Shown here one piece after another: positions 27,200 through 35,917 of a stretch of 64,000 nt of DNA. The notes below the pieces were generated by a model, which had not been told where the DNA came from, made no database searches, and worked only from the letters and a program-made list of their open reading frames with translations. Position numbers and translations under genes: made by a program. How positions within the stretch are numbered: position 1 is the stretch's first letter; each line of letters begins with the position of its first letter. Source of the DNA: Vibrio sp. S9_S30 (GTDB taxonomy: Bacteria; Pseudomonadota; Gammaproteobacteria; Enterobacterales; Vibrionaceae); NCBI RefSeq assembly GCF_014694455.1, contig NZ_JAAUWT010000003.1, positions 308,795-372,794 of the forward strand, given 5' to 3'.

Positions 27200-27891
27200 T
27201 GCGCATTGAGCCGGTCAATGAGATGACCTGTATCGTGTACTTTGGCGACCAAATTAGCGAACACGTCGCGCAACAAATCAGCTGGGCAATTGACAGGATA
27301 CGCAACAACCTTGGCGACATTGTGATCGACATTATCCCGTCGTACACCTCTATTCTGGTGTGCTACGACATCAACAAAACCGATCGATTCGCCATTATTG
27401 CCCATCTAAAAGAAGTGCTTCGAGAATCAAGTTCTGCCCATACAAAAACTCAGCCTTCACAAGTCGTTGAGCTACCCGTTTACTATGGCGACGAAGTCGC
27501 ACTGGATTTACAAGAGATTTGCGATCACCATAAGCTGAGCAAAAGTGAAGTTATCCAGATCCATAGCGATAAGATCTATCAAGTGTACGCCATTGGGTTT
27601 AGCCCCGGCTTTGCCTATTTGGGGACGACAGATGAACGCATCACCATGCCACGCAAATCCACCCCTCGTTTAAACGTCCCCACAGGCAGCGTTGGCGTGG
27701 CGGATAACCAAACGGCGATTTACCCAAGCGCCACACCCGGTGGTTGGCAAATAGTGGGTCGAACGCCGCTCAAGATGATCGATTGGGAAAGCGACTCACT
27801 GGCTCGTGTAGCGGTCGGCAATCAAGTGCGCTTTCGCCCCATTACTCGCGAAGAATTTTTGGACTTGGGAGGGCAGTTCGATGAGCTTTGA
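27199..27891 (+). CDS. pxpB: 5-oxoprolinase subunit B (KipI family)
   Basis: A 230-residue protein with the KipI/allophanate-hydrolase-subunit-1 fold. Marks are IGFSPGFAYLG near residue 135, PRKSTPRLNVPTGSVGVAD and YPSATPGGWQIVGRTP. It acts with PxpA and PxpC. It overlaps pxpC by 11 bases. Confidence 0.92.
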   Translation: MRIEPVNEMTCIVYFGDQISEHVAQQISWAIDRIRNNLGDIVIDIIPSYTSILVCYDINKTDRFAIIAHLKEVLRESSSAHTKTQPSQVVELPVYYGDEVALDLQEICDHHKLSKSEVIQIHSDKIYQVYAIGFSPGFAYLGTTDERITMPRKSTPRLNVPTGSVGVADNQTAIYPSATPGGWQIVGRTPLKMIDWESDSLARVAVGNQVRFRPITREEFLDLGGQFDEL

Positions 27892-28801
27892 AGTCATTAA
27901 TCCGGGGCTGCTTGCTTTGATTCAAGATCTCGGGCGTTTCGGGTATCAGCACATGGGCATTACCACGGGCGGCCCTATGGATGAACATGCATTTTGTTGG
28001 GCAAATCGAATGCTCGACAACCCACAAAACGCACCACAGCTTGAAATCACGTTTGGAAAGCTTACTTTAAAGGCACTCGCAGATACTTGCATTGCAATAA
28101 CAGGAGCAGACCTAAACACCAGAATCGGCGATAAAAAAATTCAGCCTTGGAATACTTATCGAATTCGAAAAGGCGATACCTTGAGTTTCGATTCTCCTGC
28201 CAGTGGCCTGCGCGCTTATTTGGCGGTGAAGGGCGGTTTTACTATCGACCCACAACTCGACAGCGTTTCGACGGTATCACGAGAGAAAATCGGCGGCATA
28301 GAAGGGGGCCGCGCGTTAAAACAAGGGGATGTTTTACGGTTTATCCCTTGTAAAGACGACATCAACACTCGGACACCCAAATGGGCGATCCCCGACTATA
28401 CTGTGCCACTGGAATTGGGCGTGATGCTCGGATACCAGTACCGAGATTTTCCCAATAACGACATCATGACTCTGTTTTCCAGCGCTTATGAAGTCTCATC
28501 CAACATTGATCGAATGGGCTACCGGCTGTCTGGTCAAGCCATTCGCTGCAATCGGGACGGCATTATTTCAGAAGGCATTGCTTACGGTGCAATACAGATT
28601 CCTAAAGATGGGCAACCCATCGTGCTCATGAGAGACAGGCAAACCATCGGGGGCTACCCCAAAATAGGGTGTTTAAGTGCGTTAGGGGCTGGCCAGCTTG
28701 CGCAACGCGCCCCCGGAAGCCAAATCCGTTTTTACCAAATGGACGTTGGCGAAGCAGAGGCGCAGCGCGTCATCTTCAATCGAGTCATGCAAACTAAATA
28801 G
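27881..28801 (+). CDS. pxpC: 5-oxoprolinase subunit C (KipA family)
   Basis: A 306-residue KipA/allophanate-hydrolase-subunit-2 protein, recognised from LIQDLGRFGYQHMGI, GGPMDEHAFCWANRML, YLAVKGGF and DRQTIGGYPKIG. It is the last gene of the LysR-DUF1445-TRAP-pxp module. No clear terminator was seen in the 90 bp that follow. Confidence 0.92.
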   Translation: MSFEVINPGLLALIQDLGRFGYQHMGITTGGPMDEHAFCWANRMLDNPQNAPQLEITFGKLTLKALADTCIAITGADLNTRIGDKKIQPWNTYRIRKGDTLSFDSPASGLRAYLAVKGGFTIDPQLDSVSTVSREKIGGIEGGRALKQGDVLRFIPCKDDINTRTPKWAIPDYTVPLELGVMLGYQYRDFPNNDIMTLFSSAYEVSSNIDRMGYRLSGQAIRCNRDGIISEGIAYGAIQIPKDGQPIVLMRDRQTIGGYPKIGCLSALGAGQLAQRAPGSQIRFYQMDVGEAEAQRVIFNRVMQTK

Positions 28802-28891
28802 CGTGTTGTCGAGCGAATGAAGTCGAACTCATAAAACGGTAAAGGCGTCACCATCTTTCTCATCACTTGATATTTAACATATAGCAAGGAG

Positions 28892-29464
28892 TTACACTGG
28901 CGTCTTCATTGCCTCTGTAATCATCAGTGCGCACTCTTGAGGGGATGCTGACGTTGTGTCGATAACCAGATCGTAATTCACTCCGCGGTGTACTCGCTGC
29001 ATTTGCTCACGCGCAGACCCAACTTTTCTGTCGCCGCGAGCCCATTCTCTTTGATCTAAAACCGCTTCACTGCATTTGATTCCGACATAAAAGCAGCGGT
29101 GTTTTTCTAGTAAAGCCCGCCATATTTCAACCTCTTGGTTTCCATCCGCTATCTCATCCACAATCACCTTCAGCCCACTGTCTGCCAAATGTTTAACCGT
29201 TGTTCTGTATGCGTCGTTCACCTGTTCGCCATATCGTCCTTTCCGAACTCGATACATTGACTCGCCACTGGTATGTTGCGTTTCCCAGTAAAAACCCTCT
29301 GCGGGTTCGGGAATATCACCAAGCTTATTGGTCTTGTCTGGCATAAGCGAGATGAAGGTATCGATCCCTATGAGTAGATAAGGCACATCCAACATGTCTT
29401 GCAAAGCCTTTGCGATGCTGCTTTTCCCGCTGCTACTAGGACCATTCAGTAAGATGACATCCAT
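28892..29464 (-). CDS. chloramphenicol-phosphotransferase-like P-loop kinase
   Basis: A 190-residue P-loop protein of the CPT family (PF07931). Walker A is LLNGPSSSGKSS at residues 5-16, followed by GIDTFISLMP, which aligns with the family aspartate region. The Streptomyces prototype phosphorylates chloramphenicol, but most relatives are uncharacterised small-molecule kinases, so resistance is not proven. It lies divergent from a chloramphenicol-acetyltransferase-like gene with a 175-bp gap. Confidence 0.75.
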   Translation of the reverse strand: MDVILLNGPSSSGKSSIAKALQDMLDVPYLLIGIDTFISLMPDKTNKLGDIPEPAEGFYWETQHTSGESMYRVRKGRYGEQVNDAYRTTVKHLADSGLKVIVDEIADGNQEVEIWRALLEKHRCFYVGIKCSEAVLDQREWARGDRKVGSAREQMQRVHRGVNYDLVIDTTSASPQECALMITEAMKTPV

Positions 29465-29639
29465 TCTCTATTCTCTATTCTCTTCAAATTTACAATGTAA
29501 ATGATAGGAAACGGTTCATTGCTAAGCTAAGCCGACCACTTCTGGGCATTCTTGATTTTCTTTGTTACCTGAAGATATCGCCTTAAAATGCAATTGAATT
29601 CATAATGTTCACACAAAAATGAAAAGCTAGGAATCAAAC

Positions 29640-30302
29640 ATGACAACGTCAGCAAAAGTGATTGATAAAAATACGTGGGGACGAGCCCCGCATTATGACC
29701 ATTTCAGCCAAAAGGACTTCCCCTATGTTGGGTTTTGTGCCGAAGTCGAACTGACCAACTCATTTTACTATGCCAAAACACACTCGATGTCGATCTTCAA
29801 TTTGGTCTCTTACGCGGTATTGGCGGCGGCCAATGACATTAAAGAGTTTAGAATGAGGGAGCATGGCGACAACATTGTGGAATATGAGTCTGTGAAGTTT
29901 GGTTTTGTTGCGATGACCAAAGCACCCCCACTTTTTAGCTTTGGGGTAGTCGAGAAAGGCGAATCTTTTACCCAGTTTAATAATTTGATGGAATCCGAGA
30001 AGTCACGCATTGCAAAGAACATCATTCTGGATGCCAAATTGGAGAATGACGACGTTATCTACACATCGTGCCTACCTTGGTTGCGGTTTACCTCCTTTGT
30101 TCACCCCGTTAACCTGAATATTCCCTCCACCATTCCTCTCATTTCATGGGGGAAAATTATCGATAAAGGCGGTTACGTCGATATGCCTGTCTCAGTACAA
30201 GCGAACCACGCGCTTATGGATGGTTGGCATATTTCAATGTACTACGACAAACTACAGCAATACTTAGCTGAGCCGGAAAAGCTGCTAACGGGATTGCTTT
30301 AA
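29640..30302 (+). CDS. chloramphenicol-acetyltransferase-like protein (type A CAT fold)
   Basis: A 220-residue trimeric-CAT-type acyltransferase. The catalytic region reads QANHALMDGWHI near residue 186, where the catalytic His of HHxxxDG is kept and the first His is Asn. The N-terminal half has FSQKDFPYVGFCAEVELT in place of the usual region. The length is that of true CAT enzymes, but many chromosomal CAT-like genes in marine bacteria do not confer resistance, so the acceptor is unknown. Confidence 0.75.
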   Translation: MTTSAKVIDKNTWGRAPHYDHFSQKDFPYVGFCAEVELTNSFYYAKTHSMSIFNLVSYAVLAAANDIKEFRMREHGDNIVEYESVKFGFVAMTKAPPLFSFGVVEKGESFTQFNNLMESEKSRIAKNIILDAKLENDDVIYTSCLPWLRFTSFVHPVNLNIPSTIPLISWGKIIDKGGYVDMPVSVQANHALMDGWHISMYYDKLQQYLAEPEKLLTGLL

Positions 30303-30324
30303 TCCTTTAAGCTAGATCTAAAAA

Positions 30325-30343
30325 TGGGAGCCCAGTGCTCCCA
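30325..30343. terminator. shared terminator of the CAT-like gene and HAD pseudogene
   Basis: Perfect 7-bp stem TGGGAGC / GCTCCCA with a 5-base loop between convergent genes. The minus side is followed by TTTTTAG, so it is better suited to the HAD remnant; on the plus side it is weak. Confidence 0.65.
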
Positions 30344-30364
30344 AATGTATACCCAAAACAAAAC

Positions 30365-30647
30365 TTACTCGTTCACGATTTCCCACTGGTACCATTTTTC
30401 GTCTGCGAGCGCGAGCATTGGCAAATCTTCATAGGTATCGCCATACGCGTATATTTTATCGCACTCTTTCAGCGCGACTGCGCGTTTTACAGGCTTGCAG
30501 CCGCCCAAGCTTATAAAGAAATATAATCGGCCATACCAGCAGCAAGCCGATACCCATTCTAACCTTGGGCGTAGAATAAAAAATAAATTTTGTGTAGGTG
30601 TCTTCGTTGGTGATGGTACCGTCAAAATCAAACAGTGCTAGATTCAT
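30365..30647 (-). pseudogene. HAD-superfamily hydrolase, internally deleted and frameshifted
   Basis: The ATG at 30647 starts MNLALFDFDGTITNEDTY, HAD motif I with its nucleophile Asp. The frame runs to about residue 50 and then turns into basic nonsense. A second minus-strand frame from about 30500 gives ECDKIYAYGDTYEDLPML, HAD motif IV, and ends normally. Motifs II and III and roughly 110 residues are missing compared with usual HAD-IB enzymes of about 200 residues. So the middle was deleted and the ends are out of frame. Confidence 0.8.
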
Positions 30648-30677
30648 TCGCCGTTATCCAACTAAGCTAAACCTCAC

Positions 30678-31332
30678 TTAGCAGGGTAGTGGTTGCACCG
30701 TGGAGAGGTACGTTAGCAAAGTCGCCACAATCATTTTTGTCTCACTCGTTTGAGTTTCATCCAACCAAATATAATCGGCTTCTCTTAAAAAACTTCTCGA
30801 ATAATTTAACACGTATTCGGCGACTATTTTGTTATTAAAAACTATCGTTCTCGACTCGATCCTAAAAGTATTCCCAGCATCATCAACTAGCTCAAGTTCA
30901 TTTAAATGCCAGCGCTTGTTATTAAACTCAAGCCTGCCAATATGTGGAGCAATGATTCTCTTGATGCTTCGAGTATCCAGTTCTTCATCGCGGAAAGTTC
31001 GATATCTCTTCACAATACAGTTTTGCTCGTAATTCAGAGAAGCCGACGTATTGTTTGGTCCAAATTGTTTAATAGTGACGGTGCGATCACTGTTTTCGAC
31101 CATGTAATAGCCACTGAAAAACACGTTTCTATGCTCCGTAATTTTGCCTTTACTGACATTACTGGAATAATCACCAAAACGAATATTCTTCCCAGGCATC
31201 CACCCTTCTCGGCCCTTCACTTCAAACCGTGGGCTGTTTTTCAGGAAAGTTGGCCGCCTCTGTTGGCGTCATCAATGCACAACCAGACAGTAAACTCGCT
31301 GCGGCTAAAACAATGAAAAACTTTTGTACCAT
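30678..31332 (-). pseudogene. frameshifted lipoprotein gene of unknown function
   Basis: From the ATG at 31332 (AGGACGAG upstream) the frame gives a lipoprotein signal, MVQKFFIVLAAASLLSGC, with lipobox LSGC, and stops after 36 residues. Skipping one C in a CCC run near 31229 joins it to the long frame PRFEVKGREGWMPGKN that continues to 30678, about 185 more residues rich in beta-like segments. So one gene of about 217 codons is split by a +1 indel. It could be true decay or a sequencing error. I do not recognise the family. Confidence 0.7.
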
Positions 31333-31368
31333 GTTTCGCTCGTCCTAAATATATTTGATTGGCTTAAA

Positions 31369-31390
31369 TACCCAAGTAGCTTCAAGATGC
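31369..31390 (+). repeat. dispersed intergenic repeat, copy 1
   Basis: tacccaagtagcttcaagatgc, near-identical to a second copy at 49892-49913. I associate this motif with intergenic repeats of Vibrio genomes. It lies in the 205-bp gap upstream of the lipoprotein gene. Confidence 0.55.
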
Positions 31391-31537
31391 TTAGTTATAT
31401 TGATACTTCAATAACACCTACCGATATTACATTGGATTCTCGACCATGCCTAACGCTGAGGTTTAAGAGCATTATGTGTGCTTCCAAATACTGAAACTCG
31501 TCTTGAAAAGATAAGCTTTCCTCTACTTTCTAAAGCC

Positions 31538-31816
31538 CTACTCTTCTTCTCGTTTTTTTAGCTCGTTTTGATACCAAGTTTCATTGATGAACCAACTCAG
31601 CGCACCGAAAACGAAACCGCCACCCAAACCAATCCCAGCGGCTTGTGACAAACTGACTAAAGCCGAAACATCATGCTTCGACAAAGCTGGTATCGAATAC
31701 GCTGCCAGCAAAGCGACGAAACCAGAGAAAATGGTCCAGTTAAAAATGTATCGGATTTTTCCTGCTTCTCGTTTTTGTTTCCAACGCTTAAATTTGTGCT
31801 CCAACGCGTTCATCAT
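31538..31816 (-). CDS. small two-TM membrane protein of unknown function
   Basis: A 92-residue protein with a basic N-terminus, two hydrophobic segments (about residues 25-44 and 52-75, the second GLGGGFVFGALSWF) and a charged KKREEE tail. The ATG follows GGGAG at proper spacing, which supports a real gene. No family recognised. Confidence 0.6.
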   Translation of the reverse strand: MMNALEHKFKRWKQKREAGKIRYIFNWTIFSGFVALLAAYSIPALSKHDVSALVSLSQAAGIGLGGGFVFGALSWFINETWYQNELKKREEE

Positions 31817-31861
31817 AATCTCCCATTTCTAGAATCTGCTGATCTCATTGTTGTGGGATTA

Positions 31862-32011
31862 TACAATAGGGTGTGAAGTATCTACATCCAAGTTGCCGTA
31901 TGTTTCTTGTGGAACGATGGTGCAGGTCATCGGCTAGAGAGCTTTACGCATGACGGCAACGTACCGATTCTAGAAGAAAAAATCTCTGAACTTTACACCC
32001 TCAAAAAGTAA
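31862..32011 (+). pseudogene. possible C-terminal gene remnant
   Basis: A plus-strand frame without a start reads VAVCFLWNDGAGHRLES and continues to LEEKISELYTLKK, then stops at 32009-32011. Its composition looks coding and it ends over the 3' end of the convergent GNAT gene. No upstream part exists. It may be the tail of a lost gene; chance is possible. Confidence 0.3.
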
Positions 32012-32436
32012 CTGTAGTAGGTGGTATCGCGTTCATACCCTAAAGATTCATACAACGTTTGCGCAGTAAGGTTATCGCGTGCGGTTTCAAGGGCTAAACC
32101 TTTGGCATTGGTGCTTACCGCCAATTCTTTCGCTACGTTCATGAGCGCTTTTCCTACACCTTTCCCTCTCGCATTCTCCGTTACAAACAGGTCATTTAAA
32201 ATCCAAGAGCGCTGCGCAGATACCGATGAAAAGGTCGGGTAAAGCTGGGTAAACCCGATGCCTTCACCTTGCTCATTCAAAGCCAAAAAGACCACAGACT
32301 CGTTGTTTTCGAGCCTCTCTTGGATAAACGTCGTCGCGACACCGATATCACTTTCGTGGCCATAAAAGACTCGATATTGGTTAAATAGGTCCGCTGCAAT
32401 AGCGACATGTTCGGTGGTTGCTTTCATTAAATCCAT
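31993..32436 (-). CDS. GNAT-family N-acetyltransferase
   Basis: A 147-residue single-domain GNAT. Acetyl-CoA-binding motif A reads LFVTENARGKGVGKALM near residue 85 and motif B AQTLYESLGYERD near 128. The substrate is unknown. It is monocistronic; a possible remnant frame runs over its 3' end. Confidence 0.85.
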   Translation of the reverse strand: MDLMKATTEHVAIAADLFNQYRVFYGHESDIGVATTFIQERLENNESVVFLALNEQGEGIGFTQLYPTFSSVSAQRSWILNDLFVTENARGKGVGKALMNVAKELAVSTNAKGLALETARDNLTAQTLYESLGYERDTTYYSYFLRV

Positions 32437-32522
32437 ATAAGAATCCGTTCTTTAATTAAGCCAATTATTCCGACATTGTCGTGTTCAGAGTGTATGAAAA
32501 CAACTCTTTGATTACAAAAACT

Positions 32523-33011
32523 TTATTTATCTAACACTACAATCGTATTCGCTAATTTATCCCCTATTCTTTGCCGACCTTTACCCAATATAAAGAGAGC
32601 GTCGATAGTGCCAATTATGGGCGATAAAATATTGCGTAAAAATGCGCGCCACAAAGTACAGCTTTTACCCGTAGATTTGTTGATGGTCGACATACCCAAT
32701 ACCAATTTCCCGATGCTTTTACCCCGTGGCAGGGCATCCGAGAATATAAAATAGGTGGCGGCAGCAGCGATAGAAGTCAGAACTTCAACATCGCTTCCAA
32801 CCTGTAAATAGTCCGTTACGACCATTACTGTGAGAAAAATCGCCCAAGAAATAGCACCATCTATTATTTGCCCAACATATCGCCTACCGGGGCTCGCTAG
32901 AATACGCGTATCTTCCATATCCTCTCCCCGTTTTCCCTGTCGAATTTGTTCTGGATTGGCATCCGCCATCTCTACAGCTTTTACATCAACGACTGTCGGT
33001 TCGACTTTCAT
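32523..33011 (-). CDS. RDD-family membrane protein
   Basis: A 162-residue protein with the RDD domain: PGRRYVGQIIDGAISW (residues 40-55, the R and D of the name), TM segments near 52-67 and 75-95, then ALPRGKSIGKLVLGM and WRAFLRNILSPIIG. RDD proteins are ion transporters or antiporter-like in a few cases; the function here is unknown. The N-terminus of 35 residues is cytosolic and variable. Confidence 0.82.
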   Translation of the reverse strand: MKVEPTVVDVKAVEMADANPEQIRQGKRGEDMEDTRILASPGRRYVGQIIDGAISWAIFLTVMVVTDYLQVGSDVEVLTSIAAAATYFIFSDALPRGKSIGKLVLGMSTINKSTGKSCTLWRAFLRNILSPIIGTIDALFILGKGRQRIGDKLANTIVVLDK

Positions 33012-33190
33012 TTAACCGTATCCATTTACTCTATTAAAAATAAAACGTGAACGAAAAAATCTAGCGGTTTCATTGGTGAAATGAAACGGCTGAGCGAAGG
33101 TTCTATTATATGTGCCCCGCAATTTCGTTCAATACTTCAGTCAGCAATCTCGATACGTTTGTCTTTCCACGTCAATCAAGGAAATACAGA

Positions 33191-33793
33191 ATGGAGTCTT
33201 TAGTCTTGTCTATGATTGTCTTCGCGTTCGCTGGCGCGGCGACACCTGGTCCGGTGAATATCATTGCCGCGGCATCTGGCGCTCAATACGGCTTACGCAA
33301 GGCTTCGGTTTATGTCGTTGGCGCATCTGTTTCTTACGCAATTGTTGTGCTGCTCAGTGGGATAACGATTGGTTCACTTTTACTAACCCTGCCTGCATTT
33401 ACTTTCTACCTTAAATTGGTCGGGTCGGTTTTCTTGATCTATTTAGCGTATAAAATCGCTACCGCTTCCCCTGAACCGCTGAAGGCGACGGATATTGGGC
33501 AGAATGCGCCGGGGTTTGGTAAGGGTGCATTAACTCAAGTATTGAACCCTAAAGCATGGCTTTACGCTTCGTCTGGCGTGTCTTTGTTTGTTGCTGGCAG
33601 CAGTACCCAAGACTTGCATTTACCGCTATTCGTCACTATCTCTTTATTAGTTTGCCTTTTTGGTGTCGGTATTTGGGCATGTTTTGGGCAAGCTATCGGT
33701 CAGTGGCTCAATAGCACTCAGCGTCAAAGAGCATTCAATTGGACAATGGGTTTGCTATTAACGGCAACGGTGATAGGGATGTGGTGGAGTTAA
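33191..33793 (+). CDS. LysE-family amino acid or metabolite exporter
   Basis: A 200-residue six-TM exporter starting MESLVLSMIVFAFAGAATPGP with the family motif ATPGPVNI. It also has the mid-chain VLNPKAWLY segment. The ATG at 33191 has AAGGAA upstream; an ATG-less extension from 33110 is not needed. It lies 3 bp before an AraC regulator, a frequent pair in which the regulator senses the exported compound. Confidence 0.88.
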   Translation: MESLVLSMIVFAFAGAATPGPVNIIAAASGAQYGLRKASVYVVGASVSYAIVVLLSGITIGSLLLTLPAFTFYLKLVGSVFLIYLAYKIATASPEPLKATDIGQNAPGFGKGALTQVLNPKAWLYASSGVSLFVAGSSTQDLHLPLFVTISLLVCLFGVGIWACFGQAIGQWLNSTQRQRAFNWTMGLLLTATVIGMWWS

Positions 33794-33796
33794 AAC

Positions 33797-34618
33797 ATGA
33801 AGCAAGATGATTCAGTATTTTTGACCCAATCTCAAAGCCTACCATTTGTCGACATGCGCACAGCGTCTGATTCATTCGCATGCTATCAAGCTCACTCCCA
33901 CGATGAGTTTTCTTTTGGTGTTATCGATGGTGGATGTGCAAGCTATCGCAACCTGAATCACACCCATCAGGTGCATCAAGGTCACACCGTGACGATTAAC
34001 CCCGGAGACATGCATTCTTGCAATCCAGACAAAACGCAGTGGTCTTATCGAATGCTATTTGTCGATACCCAGTGGATTGGCAAATTACAGCAAGAGTGGA
34101 CCAAAAAAAGCGGTGTGGATTACCAACCTTTCTTCCATCAATACGAACAGCGCTCTGATTTGTATCGGTTATTTCATCAGCTCTATCAATCGCTTTTATC
34201 AGAGAAAAACGCGTTGGTGACTGAATCGCTGATGGTTGAATACTTGGCAAGTATCTTTGAACATCCTGTTAGCCCAAGCCTCAATAAGCCCCTGAAAACG
34301 GAATCAAAATTGAATCGGGCAGCAGAGATGCTGTGCGATCAATTGGAAGTCAATGTCGCACTGGATAAGCTTGCAAATGAAGTAGACATGAGTCGATACC
34401 AGCTAATTCGAGCATTCAATCGGCAATATGGTGTTTCTCCTCATGCCTACCAATTAGACCAACGGATAATCAAAGCAAAATCTCTACTTAAACGTGGGTT
34501 ATCTTTAGCCGATACCGCCTCTGAAACTGGGTTTTCTGATCAGGCGCATTTTCAACGTCATTTCAAAAAACGCATGGCGATCACCCCTAAGCTTTATCAG
34601 TCCTTTTTCATTACCTAG
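33797..34618 (+). CDS. AraC-family regulator
   Basis: A 273-residue protein with an N-terminal cupin-type sensing domain (HSHDEFSFGVIDGG, GHTVTINPGDMHSCNP) and C-terminal double helix-turn-helix (residues 165-270, VALDKLANEVDMSRYQLIRAF and DTASETGFSDQAHFQRHFKK). It is cotranscribed with the LysE-type exporter in front and probably regulates it. Confidence 0.9.
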   Translation: MKQDDSVFLTQSQSLPFVDMRTASDSFACYQAHSHDEFSFGVIDGGCASYRNLNHTHQVHQGHTVTINPGDMHSCNPDKTQWSYRMLFVDTQWIGKLQQEWTKKSGVDYQPFFHQYEQRSDLYRLFHQLYQSLLSEKNALVTESLMVEYLASIFEHPVSPSLNKPLKTESKLNRAAEMLCDQLEVNVALDKLANEVDMSRYQLIRAFNRQYGVSPHAYQLDQRIIKAKSLLKRGLSLADTASETGFSDQAHFQRHFKKRMAITPKLYQSFFIT

Positions 34619-34713
34619 CTCGCACACCAATAACGTACAGTTGCATATTAAAAATAATTCAATATAGAGTCGAACTTACTATCGATTCTATAGAATATGG
34701 GAAGGAATAGGTG

Positions 34714-35097
34714 ATGCGAACACTTCTTTTAAGCCTAATGATGTTTAACGTTCATGTTGCAACTGAAGAGATGTCTATCCCCAGTGACGTATTGAACTGC
34801 GTAGGCAGTGAGCCCGATTGGTACCTAGAAGTCACGCCGAAAAAAGCGTCGTTCGAATCACTCTCTACCGACGAATTCTCGGTCAGCGTTACACAATCAA
34901 TAGAGACCGATAATCACACCAATAAATGGGTCATCACAGCTGAAGATGACCAGTTTCACCAACAGATTGTTATAACGTTAGCCGACACTCACACCTGCTC
35001 TGATGACATGAGCGATAAAGTATATCAATACGAGACGATACTCCTTGTGCACGGTCAGGAAGCCTATAGCGGGTGCTGCAACGTGATAGAAGACTAG
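34714..35097 (+). CDS. COG3650-like secreted protein
   Basis: A 127-residue protein with an N-terminal signal segment and the pattern LNCVGSEPDWYLEV near residue 25 and HTCSDDMSDKVYQYETI near 95, ending GCC. This matches COG3650-type membrane-associated proteins of unknown role. GTG at 34711 precedes ATG at 34714; AAGGA fits either, and ATG is preferred. Confidence 0.65.
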   Translation: MRTLLLSLMMFNVHVATEEMSIPSDVLNCVGSEPDWYLEVTPKKASFESLSTDEFSVSVTQSIETDNHTNKWVITAEDDQFHQQIVITLADTHTCSDDMSDKVYQYETILLVHGQEAYSGCCNVIED

Positions 35098-35157
35098 TGG
35101 GCTACTTAACCGTTTATCCCGAGTTCAGGTTACTTAGCAAAAATTAGCAGGGATAAA

Positions 35158-35721
35158 TCAACACTTTGTGACTTTCAAAAGCAAGTCACCGGAACGTTCA
35201 AGTAAATCGGTGGTATCGACTGAGGGTGCACATAGCCACCGGTCTACTTCGTTAGGTGGGATGAGAAGCGGCATTCGATGGTGGTAAGGTTCGTAAACTT
35301 TATCGGGTTTAGTCGTTAATGTAACAACATTGTTCATGGACTCTAACCCAATCGCAGCCATATAAAGCGGTTCATCTTTTGGTGGTTCGAAAAGGTACTT
35401 TTGCTTTAAACCTTCACGTGATACCCATTCATACCAACCACTGCAGGGCACTACCACGCGTGACGATTCATAAGCACTTCGAAATGTTGGCTTGGAAGCG
35501 ACCGTTTCTGCTTGCGCATTAATGATGACTTTTTTAGCCCAATGGGGCTTGATACCCCAGCTAAGGTCGTATTGTTGTAAACCAAATGGGGCTGCGCCTA
35601 CCGTAGCAAGCGTATCTGTTTGTCTGACATCGGAGTTGGGTTGTGTCAAAAATCGAATACCAAGCTGCTCACAAACCTGCTGAGCAAATGGATCGTCCAT
35701 AACATTCAGTCTGCCGCACAT
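35158..35721 (-). CDS. SRAP (YedK/HMCES-type) abasic-site processing protein
   Basis: An SOS-response-associated peptidase of 187 residues. The ATG at 35721 puts Cys at position 2 (MCGRLN), which forms the thiazolidine crosslink to abasic sites in single-stranded DNA after Met removal. Other active residues are in VIINAQAET (Asn), GWYEW (Glu) and YHHRMP (His). An in-frame ATG at 35733 would bury Cys2 and is rejected for that reason. Monocistronic. Confidence 0.9.
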   Translation of the reverse strand: MCGRLNVMDDPFAQQVCEQLGIRFLTQPNSDVRQTDTLATVGAAPFGLQQYDLSWGIKPHWAKKVIINAQAETVASKPTFRSAYESSRVVVPCSGWYEWVSREGLKQKYLFEPPKDEPLYMAAIGLESMNNVVTLTTKPDKVYEPYHHRMPLLIPPNEVDRWLCAPSVDTTDLLERSGDLLLKVTKC

Positions 35722-35793
35722 CATAATTTCCACTGAATCCTACAGATTCAGTATAGTCTGCGGTTTTTACGTCATACCTATTTGTAAAAATGA

Positions 35794-35823
35794 AAATAAA
35801 AAAAGCAGATCCGAAGATCTGCT
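35794..35823 (-). terminator. terminator of tfoX
   Basis: Perfect 8-bp stem AGCAGATC / GATCTGCT with a 4-base loop; on the minus strand seven or more T residues follow. Confidence 0.8.
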
Positions 35824-35917
35824 AAACGAGTAGATTATTACGTGCTGACATCGCGATAACCACTATGGCTATCAGTCCCTCAACAACTGCATCAAACGAT
35901 GCATTGAAAAGTCTCAG

